A stretch of 5,687 nucleotides of DNA from an uncultured Clostridia bacterium (lineage in GTDB: Bacteria > Bacillota > Clostridia > Oscillospirales > Acutalibacteraceae), in the NCBI GenBank assembly GCA_946409885.1, contig CAMJYF010000147.1, positions 1 through 5,687 on the forward strand. The letters are read 5' to 3'. Shown piece by piece: positions 1 to 5,687 of the stretch. Both the position numbers and the translations under genes were made by a program. Within the stretch, counting starts at the first letter, position 1; every line of letters begins with the position of its first letter. Under the pieces are notes generated by a model that worked only from the letters and a program-made list of their open reading frames with translations, was not told where the DNA came from and ran no database searches.

Positions 1-2387
1 CGTGCTAATCTATCTGCGCCAGGCGCTGGCGGCGGCGTTCATGTGCTTCTTCCTCTGCCGCCGCAGGGGCGAAAAGCCTTCCTTCGCCGGCGCCCTGTCC
101 GGTTTTTTGTATTCCGTCTGCGGGTGGTTCTGCGGCTATTACTTTATCATCATCTATCTGGACGCCTATATGCTGCTGCCGCTGCTGCTGCTGGGCATTG
201 AGCGCATCATCGACCGCCGCAGGCCGTGGCTGTATGTTGCCGTGTTCACGGTCATTCTGCTTTCCAATTTCTATATCGCCTTGGGTCTTTTATTACTTCT
301 CCCGCTACCGGTTTGCCGCGCCGCTGGCAACGGAGGGCGGCGCGCCGGGGAATCGACTCCTGCGATCCCGCTTTTTTATGACCGGCGCCATGTTCGCCGC
401 CGCGTCGGTTCTTTCCGTTCTGCTGCTGGCCGTCTTTTTTGTTCCGCTGCTGCTGCAGCTGTTCCGCAGTGAGCCCAACGCCGACGTTTCCTCCGCCGCG
501 GGTCTCTTCGGCAATATCACACAGCAGATTGCCGCGCTGTTCTCCGGCGCCCTTTCCCAATCCAATACCTTCCAGCATTACCCCGCCGTGTATACGGGGG
601 TGCTGGTGTTTGCCGCTGCGCCGCTGTTTTTCTTCCTGCAAAAGACGGCGAAGCGGGAAAAGATCGCCATGGCCGCGCTGGTGGCGTTGCTGGTGCTTTC
701 CTTTAACCTGCCCCCGCTGGATTACGTCTGGCACGGGTTCCGCTTTCCCACCAATTTCCCGTTCCGTCAGGCGTTCCTGTTTTCGGCGGTGCTGAGCATC
801 ATGACCTGCCGCGTCCTGTCGGGGATCAAAGAGGTTCCCCGCAAAGCGCTGCCGGTTTTTCTCGGCGGCTTTGCAGTGATCGGCGGGTGCGGCGTAGTGG
901 AGCTGCTACGCCGGGAGGAGGGCGGCCGAGTGATCAGCCTGGCCGACCTGATCGTCACCGTTCTGCTGTTCGGGCTGTTCTGCGGCATGCTGGCGCTGCT
1001 ACGCCGCGGCAAAAAGGAGCAGGTGGCGGCGGCGACGGCGTTTTTGCTGCTGTTCAGCTTCGGCGACGGGGTGTACACCTTCCTTTCCAACATCCAGCTG
1101 GCGGAGGTGCATACGGATATGGACGCCGAAAAAGAGGAAGCGACAAAAGTCCTTTCTAAAATCACGGATGAAAGTCTGTTTTACCGCACGGAAACGGTGA
1201 CCCCGCAGCTCATCAACGACGGCGCCTTTTTTGATTATAACGGCGTCCGGCAGTCCTCCTCCATGAAGGCTGCCGCGCCCCTTGAACTGCTGAACTACCT
1301 GGGGTGCGACTCCAACCGTTCCAACTTTGCGGGGTATGAGGAGCAGACCCCTCTGTTCAACAGTATTTTTGGCATAAGATATCTGCTGGAGCCGAAGGAT
1401 TACACGGCGTATTCCGGCCTTTCCTACCTCTCCTGCGCCGGTGAATCCTACCGCGTTGCCGAGACGCTGGGGGATTATTCTCTTTACCGCTATGGTTACG
1501 CCCTGCCGCTGGGCTTTGCCGCGGACGGCGCGCTGGCGGAATGGACGGCGGAAGAGGGCGCGCCGGAGGTCAATCAAAGCGCCTTTTACGCCGCGGCGGC
1601 CGGTTCCGGGGAAAGCGCCCTGCTCTATTGCGACGGGGCGGCGACGGCTGCCGCGATCGCGGACAACGCGAAGGTGAAGGAGCTGGGCGATCACCGCTAC
1701 CGTGTGGAACCCGCCCAGGGGGAGGCGGACACCTCCTACGGCGTGTCCCTGAAGTTCACGGCGGCCGCCTCCGGTCTGCTGTACGCCAGCATTGAGGCGA
1801 CGGACGGCGCGTTTACCAATATGACCTTTTGGGTGGTCAATGAGGAGGCCGGGGAACGGCCCGCGTTCACCAGCGTTTCCAACTCCATCTGCCGCGCGGT
1901 GTACAACGCGGAAAAGGGAGAATCGCTGGTGCTCGGCGTCAGCCCCACGGCGGGCGAGGCCTGTACGCTGCGCATCCGGGTGTTCCAGATCGATCCCGCC
2001 GTGCTGGCCCGCCAGCATGAGGCGATCGAGAAAAACGGCCTGCTGGCGCTGACGGCGTTTTCCGATACGCATTTTCAGGGGACGGTGGACGCTGCCGACG
2101 ACAGTGTACTTTGCGTAACGGTCCCCGTTGACCCTGGCTGGACCGTCTCGGTGGACGGCGCGGCGCTGACGGAGGAGGAGTATTCCCAGATCGGCGGGGC
2201 GCTGTACGGCATCCCGCTGAAAAAGGGCTCCCATACGGTGGCTTTCGATTACGCTCTGCCGGGGCTGGCGGCCGGCGCGGCGCTGTCCGCGTGCGCGGCG
2301 GCGGTAATCGCCGTGTTCGCCGTGCTCTCCCGCAGAAGGCGTCCGGCGGAACCAACGGAAGAAGCCGACCAGGAGGATGCGTCATGA
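1..2387 (+). CDS. YfhO-family polytopic membrane protein, 5' partial, with an apparent frameshift near 283-285
   Basis: Integral membrane protein of the YfhO family. Known members (Bacillus, Listeria) are GT-C-like proteins needed to glycosylate teichoic acids outside the membrane; the substrate here is unknown. The first full codon is at 2 and the real start lies upstream. Codons 2-283 and 285-2384 lie in different frames but join into one protein: SNFYIAL runs into VFYYFSRYRF if one G of the GGG at 283-285 is dropped. About 794 residues are then visible; family members usually have about 850-900. Seen: roughly ten or more hydrophobic segments in the first ~350 residues; an HGFRFPTNFPFRQAF stretch typical of the family between membrane segments; a soluble extracellular region with YNGVRQSSS and FNSIFGIRYLLEP; near the end PGWTVSVDGA, a KKGSHTVAFDY beta hairpin, a last membrane helix and an RRRR tail. 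The stop overlaps the next gene's ATG. An ATG at 198 opens the second frame, but its first ~30 residues are out-of-frame sequence, so it is not a believable start. Family call is firm, function less so. Confidence 0.88.
283..285 (+). other. Probable frameshift site (GGG run) inside the YfhO-family gene
   Basis: Upstream of this point the membrane protein reads in the frame of position 2, and downstream in the frame of position 3. The switch equals one extra base. Removing one G gives ttg gtc ttt tat tac, a continuous membrane helix followed by a basic RYRF turn. Neither frame meets a stop near the junction: the first runs on to a stop at 470-472. The sequence therefore shows where coding identity changes but not which base is extra. 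A sequencing or assembly indel is as likely as a real mutation. Confidence 0.72.
2371..2376 (+). promoter_or_regulatory. Ribosome binding site AGGAGG for the CotH-family gene
   Basis: A perfect AGGAGG sits seven bases before the ATG at 2384 and lies within the last codons of the YfhO-family gene. It decides the start: the same frame is open from 2291, but only the ATG at 2384 has this site and is followed by a lipoprotein signal peptide. The ATG at 2377 directly abuts the site and is in another frame, so it is not used. Confidence 0.9.
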
Positions 2388-4267
2388 AAAAGAAGTTCCT
2401 GCTTCCGCGCGCCGTCTGTGCCGCGCTGGGGGGTATGCTCCTGCTGCTTGCTGCCTGCGCAAGGGGCGGAACGGGGCTTTCCCTTTCCGTGGCGCCGTTG
2501 GATGGCGGCCCCCGGATCAGCTGTTCCGAATCGTCGGATGGCGGCTTTTTTCTGTTTCTGCCCTCCGGGACGGACCGGACTTCGCTGTATGTGGAATGCG
2601 ACGGGGCAGGATGGCAGTGCGGCGGCGAACCGTTGCCCGACAAAACGAAGACGGCTCTTTTTGCCGACGGGGGAGAGTATCTGCTGACACGGGGCAGGGA
2701 AAGCTATCCGCTGCGCGTTTTGCAGAGCGAAAATCTGCCGGCTGTTTTTATTGAAACCACCCAGCCTTTAAGCTGGCTGCATGAGGATAAATCCAACAAA
2801 TCGCCCGGACGCATCACGGTTCTTGACGGCGGAGAGCTGCTGACGGACGCTTCACTGTCATATATCAAGGGGCGGGGCAATTCCACCTGGGACCTGGCGG
2901 AGGATGACCCCAGGAACGACAAGCGCCCTTATAATATCAAGCTGGAGCAGGCCGCGCCCCTTTTGGGGATGACCTCCGCCCGCCAATACCGGCTGCTGGC
3001 CAACGTGTGGGATGATTCCCTGCTGAAAAACACGGTCTCCCTGCGGCTGGCGTGGGAGCTGGGCGTCTACGGCGCGCTGGAGTTCCGTCAGGTGGATCTG
3101 TATATCAACGGGGATTACCGGGGCAACTATCTGCTGACGGAATCCATCGAGGCCGGTTCGGAAGAGCTTCCCATCAACGATACCGAGGAGCTGAACGAGC
3201 TTGCCAACGCGCCGGCGAATTTAAAGGATTTTCCGCTGCAAAGCTCGACGGACGAAAACGGCTGGGTGCTCCGGTGGCGGGAATTGCCGAAGGAGCCGGA
3301 CAGGAGCGAGTGGGCCTTTTTGCTGGAGCTGGACGGCAAAAACGAACTGGAGGACGACCTGTGCCTGTTCTTTTCCGATCTGCATCACGACGTGGCGCTG
3401 AAAAGCCCTAAGCACGCTTCCGCAGCGCAGGTGCGTTACGCGGCGGAGCTGTTCAAAAAGGCCGAAAACGCGCTGTACGCGTCGGACGACGCGGCGGGGG
3501 AAGCGTTGGCGCGTTATGTGGACGTGGATTCCGCGGCGGCCGCCTGCCTGCTGCAGGAGCTGGTCGTGAATCCCTTTGCCGGTACCGAAAGCCTGTTTTT
3601 CTGCATCGGGCAAAATACGGAAAAGGTGCTGACCGGCCCGGTGTGGGATTTCGACAATGCGGCGTGGGAGAACTACCCCGGCCTGTGGTGCGTCTGCTCC
3701 TCCCTGCTGGGCGGGACCAATTGGTTCAGCGCGGCCTTTCGTCACGCGGCGGTCCGGGAGCGGGCGGCGGACCTGTGGCGCTCCTTTGCCGCCCGGTATT
3801 CGCCGGAAGACGCCGCCGCCTTCGTGCGGGGGCTGGCGGAGGAAAACGCCGCCTCCGCGGTGATGGATTCCAGCCGCTGGCCGCGGGACGCCGGGGATTT
3901 CGGGACGGAAGAGGATTATCTTGTCCGTTGCGGGGCGCTGGCGGAGGCGCTGGCGGCGCGGGCGGAGCGGATGAACGCCGCGTTCTCCGAAAACAGCGCG
4001 TTTATCTGGTATATATTTAATGAAAAGGAATTCTGCACCCAGCGGGAGCCGCTGTCGGTGGGGGATACGGTGACCGTTCCCTCGGCGGAGCAGGCAAAGG
4101 AGCCGATTGCGGCGGGGCTTGGAACGTCCAGCGTCCGGAATGAAGATTTTTTGTATTGGAGCGATCATCCCGACGGCAGCGGCAGGCATTACGTCCCCGG
4201 GGAGACAATTGTGGTTGAGGGTGGCACGAAGACACTATATGCGGTATGGCGGGAAAACCATTCATAA
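2384..4267 (+). CDS. CotH-kinase-family lipoprotein with C-terminal InlB/Flg_new-type repeat
   Basis: 627 residues, predicted to be exported and lipid-anchored on the outer membrane face. Residues 1-24 are a lipoprotein signal peptide (MKKK, hydrophobic core) with lipobox LAAC and lipidated Cys25. Residues ~26-130 are beta-rich and unassigned. A CotH domain follows (~130-530): KGRGNSTW at 162-169, KRPYNIKL at 180-187, LLANVWDDSLLKN near 205-217, VDLYINGDYRGNYLLTESIE at 237-256, and the signature GPVWDFD at 418-424. CotH of Bacillus spores is an atypical FAM20C-like secretory kinase; the substrate here is unknown. In family members as I recall them, the stretch before GPVWDFD carries a catalytic Asp (Asn-x-Asp); here it reads ELVVNPFAGTES with no Asp, so activity is doubtful although Asp422 and Asp424 remain. 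Residues ~540-622 resemble an InlB B-repeat/Flg_new domain, ending in YWSDHPDGSG, a YVPGETI turn and TLYAVW. The ATG overlaps the upstream stop (ATGA), implying translational coupling; an intrinsic terminator follows. Confidence 0.92.
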   Translation: MKKKFLLPRAVCAALGGMLLLLAACARGGTGLSLSVAPLDGGPRISCSESSDGGFFLFLPSGTDRTSLYVECDGAGWQCGGEPLPDKTKTALFADGGEYLLTRGRESYPLRVLQSENLPAVFIETTQPLSWLHEDKSNKSPGRITVLDGGELLTDASLSYIKGRGNSTWDLAEDDPRNDKRPYNIKLEQAAPLLGMTSARQYRLLANVWDDSLLKNTVSLRLAWELGVYGALEFRQVDLYINGDYRGNYLLTESIEAGSEELPINDTEELNELANAPANLKDFPLQSSTDENGWVLRWRELPKEPDRSEWAFLLELDGKNELEDDLCLFFSDLHHDVALKSPKHASAAQVRYAAELFKKAENALYASDDAAGEALARYVDVDSAAAACLLQELVVNPFAGTESLFFCIGQNTEKVLTGPVWDFDNAAWENYPGLWCVCSSLLGGTNWFSAAFRHAAVRERAADLWRSFAARYSPEDAAAFVRGLAEENAASAVMDSSRWPRDAGDFGTEEDYLVRCGALAEALAARAERMNAAFSENSAFIWYIFNEKEFCTQREPLSVGDTVTVPSAEQAKEPIAAGLGTSSVRNEDFLYWSDHPDGSGRHYVPGETIVVEGGTKTLYAVWRENHS

Positions 4268-4307
4268 ACCGTTAATATTTTTGCAAGAACTGTACAAACT
4301 CGGACGG

Positions 4308-4347
4308 AACAATTGGTCATTTTGCCCAATTGTTTTTCTTTTTTTTT
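4308..4347 (+). terminator. Rho-independent terminator after the CotH-family gene
   Basis: A perfect 9-bp stem, AACAATTGG (4308-4316) with CCAATTGTT (4326-4334), encloses a nine-base loop. G4306-G4307 can add two G-U pairs. The 3' arm runs straight into a T tract (4333-4337, one C, then nine Ts to 4347). It starts about 40 bases after the CotH stop and ends before the next promoter, so it closes the YfhO-CotH transcript. Confidence 0.9.
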
Positions 4348-4365
4348 GTGATTTAACTGAAAACA

Positions 4366-4379
4366 AATTGTTGACAATT
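4366..4379. promoter_or_regulatory. Operator-like inverted repeat over the -35 box
   Basis: AATTGT-TG-ACAATT is a perfect 6-2-6 inverted repeat containing the whole -35 hexamer. Its position would suit a repressor that blocks RNA polymerase. Half of the symmetry comes from the -35 consensus itself and the region is AT-rich, so chance is a real alternative. No regulator gene is visible in the window. Confidence 0.35.
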
Positions 4380-4400
4380 GCTTGAATTAAGGGGTATAAT
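4371..4400 (+). promoter_or_regulatory. Consensus sigma-A promoter for the secreted-protein gene
   Basis: The -35 box TTGACA (4371-4376) and the -10 box TATAAT (4395-4400) both match the consensus exactly, with an 18-base spacer. The surroundings are AT-rich, including the T tract of the upstream terminator. There is no TG extension before the -10. Transcription should begin near 4406-4408, giving a leader of about 93 bases before the ATG at 4500. A fully consensus promoter suggests strong, possibly constitutive expression unless a repressor binds the overlapping palindrome. Confidence 0.9.
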
Positions 4401-4414
4401 GATGATGATATAGT

Positions 4415-4454
4415 ATACCCATAGTGTCCCTTTTTATAGGGATTGGCCGGGTAT
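4415..4454 (+). ncRNA. Predicted 5' leader stem-loop of the secreted-protein mRNA
   Basis: Two nested stems can form: an outer ATACCC (4415-4420) with GGGTAT (4449-4454), and an inner TCCCT (4427-4431) with AGGGA (4438-4442) closing a TTTTAT loop. G4426-T4443 adds a G-U pair and an unpaired internal loop separates the stems. The structure starts within about 10 bases of the predicted transcript 5' end and leaves the RBS free 30 bases downstream. That placement fits an mRNA-stabilising 5' hairpin. It matches no riboswitch class I recognise and has no T tract to act as an attenuator. Confidence 0.5.
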
Positions 4455-4483
4455 GTGTATTAACACTGCAAAAAACCATCAGA

Positions 4484-4490
4484 GAAGGAG
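4484..4490 (+). promoter_or_regulatory. Ribosome binding site GAAGGAG for the secreted-protein gene
   Basis: GAAGGAG, extended by TG as in the full anti-Shine-Dalgarno complement, lies nine bases before the ATG at 4500. It fixes the start: the frame from 4500 begins with an export signal and stays open to the window edge, whereas the upstream ATG at 4453 has no such site and is in another frame. Confidence 0.88.
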
Positions 4491-4499
4491 TGTTTTTGA

Positions 4500-5687
4500 A
4501 TGGAAACAAAACACCGGGTATCTACTAAGGTACTTAGTTTGTTTCTCTCCGTACTCATGGCGGCGAGCGTTTTCAGCATCGCTCTGCCCGGGCTGGCCCC
4601 CAAGGCCTCCGCGGCGGCAGGCGTGTATGACAAGCTCCGCGAGGCGTTTCAGGTCGCCTACGACGCCGGTCATATGAGTACCTCCGCCTGGACGGGCGTT
4701 ATCGCGTCCGACGGAAGAATCGTGGTGGCTGACACCACCGAGAAAGGCTTTGTGTATGACGTCGTCAAGGCTCTTGACGACGTGATTGCGGCCGAGTCCA
4801 CTGCGGGCGGCGCCTACAATCACAATACAAAGCTTGCGGCTCACATCAAGGATGAACTTGGTCTGAACGAGTATCAGGCCGCGTTCATTGACGCCTGTCT
4901 GCCCGCCGACGGCGATTACGCCGCTTTCGACGGCACGAACGGCACCTGGAACGGCACCACCGCCGACCTGGAGTCTGACGACAACAAAAAGACGATGACG
5001 CTGGAAGTGGCCCGTTCCGTCGGCACGGCCGTTCTGGCGGACTATGACGATCCCGCGAGCGTGCCCGCCGAGGTTGAGACCAGCGTGGTGCTGACGATCA
5101 ACGCCGCCCTGAAAGCGGTGGATTCCACCAACGGCAGCGAGACCGGCGGCGTTTACGTGAACGGCTCCGCCGAGGTCGTGCCAGGCACTACCTCCCTTAC
5201 CGCGGATGAGAAATCCCAGCTGACGGCGCTGACCAACTACCTGGCCTACGTCAACGCGGATCCCTTTGCCCACCACTATGTGAGATGGTATCAGAACGGC
5301 GACAAGAACGCCGACTACCTGTATACCCTCACCGCGGCGGAGCTGCAGGCTGATTACGAGGGCTACCATAATGTTTACTCTTCCGCGGCTGCTGTGGAGC
5401 AGGCGTGGATTGAGGCGTTTGTCGGCCAGGAGCTGATGAACAACCATTATGAATACTTCTCCCTTTGCGGCGACGTGGAAGCCGTTGCGGAATGGAAGCC
5501 CTATGTGGACTGGATCATGCCGGAAACCTCCGTGCCGATCGCGGGCTACAACGCCAGGGACAACTATTCCAGAACGGACCGTCAGTCTCTTGAGACCGCT
5601 CTTGAGACCGGCATTGCCCTGAAGGCGATCGCGGACGGCTGCCCGGCCGCCACCAAGGCGCTGTTGGTCAGCAAGTACGGCTACAAT
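4500..5687 (+). CDS. Secreted protein of unknown function, 3' partial (first 396 residues)
   Basis: The frame is open from the ATG at 4500 to the last base, so the protein is longer than 396 residues. It starts with a classical signal peptide: a basic n-region (METKHRVSTK), a hydrophobic core (residues 11-29) and an AxA site, PKASA, with cleavage expected after Ala38. There is no lipobox. The visible mature part is acidic, rich in Ala, Asp, Thr and aromatic residues, and has only three cysteines (133, 323, 381). It has no membrane segment and no domain I recognise. Alternating helical stretches and a DGTNGTWNGTT segment (144-154) suggest a large extracellular protein, perhaps with cell-wall-binding or repeat domains beyond the window. 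The codons are mostly GC-ending (AAC, GAC, ACC, GGC, TAC), and with the consensus promoter and good RBS this suggests high expression. The terminator upstream separates it from the YfhO-CotH unit. Surface-layer, adhesin or enzyme roles are all possible; none is shown. Confidence 0.87.
   Translation, partial: METKHRVSTKVLSLFLSVLMAASVFSIALPGLAPKASAAAGVYDKLREAFQVAYDAGHMSTSAWTGVIASDGRIVVADTTEKGFVYDVVKALDDVIAAESTAGGAYNHNTKLAAHIKDELGLNEYQAAFIDACLPADGDYAAFDGTNGTWNGTTADLESDDNKKTMTLEVARSVGTAVLADYDDPASVPAEVETSVVLTINAALKAVDSTNGSETGGVYVNGSAEVVPGTTSLTADEKSQLTALTNYLAYVNADPFAHHYVRWYQNGDKNADYLYTLTAAELQADYEGYHNVYSSAAAVEQAWIEAFVGQELMNNHYEYFSLCGDVEAVAEWKPYVDWIMPETSVPIAGYNARDNYSRTDRQSLETALETGIALKAIADGCPAATKALLVSKYGYN
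5588..5611 (+). repeat. 12-base tandem duplication inside the secreted-protein gene
   Basis: TCTTGAGACCG occurs at 5588-5598 and again at 5600-5610, a 12-base period with two near-identical units. It encodes the in-frame peptide repeat LETA-LETG. It looks like a small recent in-frame duplication in an apparent helix. Confidence 0.7.

Noticed and set aside
198..284. ATG at 198 as the start of the YfhO-family protein
   Set aside because: Residues encoded from 198 to 284 in that frame (Ser/Cys/Arg-rich) are out-of-frame sequence over the strand that, in the other frame, encodes clear family membrane helices. No RBS precedes it.
275..296. Programmed ribosomal frameshifting at the GGG site
   Set aside because: There is no slippery heptamer with a following structure, no nearby stop in the first frame and no family precedent. 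A simple indel explains it.
999..2234. 411-codon open frame on the minus strand
   Set aside because: It is the antisense shadow of a GC-rich gene: an Arg/Gly/Gln-rich protein without recognisable domains, no RBS, and the opposite strand codes the YfhO-family extracellular domain.
2291..2383. Longer N-terminus for the CotH-family protein from the in-frame ATG at 2291
   Set aside because: It would add 31 Arg/Gly-rich residues ahead of a perfect lipoprotein signal peptide and lacks the AGGAGG that precedes 2384.
3221..4189. 322-codon open frame on the minus strand
   Set aside because: It lies antisense to the motif-bearing CotH domain, has an Arg/Pro-rich composition and no start signals.
4268..4307. 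Small RNA or extra gene between the CotH stop and the terminator
   Set aside because: Only 40 bases, with no open frame, promoter or structure beyond the terminator stem.
4453..4677. 74-codon plus-strand open frame starting in the leader
   Set aside because: It has no RBS, its ATG is inside the predicted leader hairpin, and most of it overlaps the real gene out of frame.
4479..5447. 322-codon open frame on the minus strand
   Set aside because: It looks tempting because it is long and Val/Gly-rich. The plus strand, however, has a promoter, RBS, signal peptide and a frame open over the whole region; the minus frame would also run into the plus-strand RBS and has none of its own.

Overview
The window looks like chromosome from a Gram-positive Clostridia bacterium, most likely a GC-rich member of the Oscillospiraceae/Ruminococcaceae type. 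Four things point there: strong AGGAGG-type ribosome binding sites, a lipobox lipoprotein, the YfhO and CotH families, and GC-rich coding sequence around an AT-rich gene boundary. The assignment is inferred from style and family content, not from a marker gene. All genes lie on the + strand.

Layout: (1) Positions 1-2387 hold the 3' part of a large polytopic membrane protein of the YfhO family. Its N-terminus lies upstream of the window, and an apparent one-base frameshift near 283-285 splits it. (2) Positions 2384-4267 hold a CotH-kinase-family lipoprotein with a C-terminal InlB/Flg_new-type repeat. Its ATG overlaps the YfhO stop codon in an ATGA, so the two genes look co-transcribed and translationally coupled. 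(3) The 232-base gap 4268-4499 is dense with signals: a strong intrinsic terminator, a perfect-consensus sigma-A promoter with a palindrome over its -35 box, a stem-loop near the predicted mRNA 5' end, and a good RBS. (4) Positions 4500-5687 hold the first 396 codons of an unrecognised secreted protein that continues past the window.

The first two genes look like a cell-envelope pair: a GT-C-like membrane protein of a family linked to glycosylation of envelope polymers, and a surface-anchored lipoprotein of a secretory kinase family. The third gene is a separate transcription unit whose signals suggest high expression of an exported protein. Whether the envelope pair acts on that protein is speculation from adjacency. 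The points most worth following up are the altered catalytic region of the CotH protein, the frameshift, and the promoter/leader of the secreted protein.
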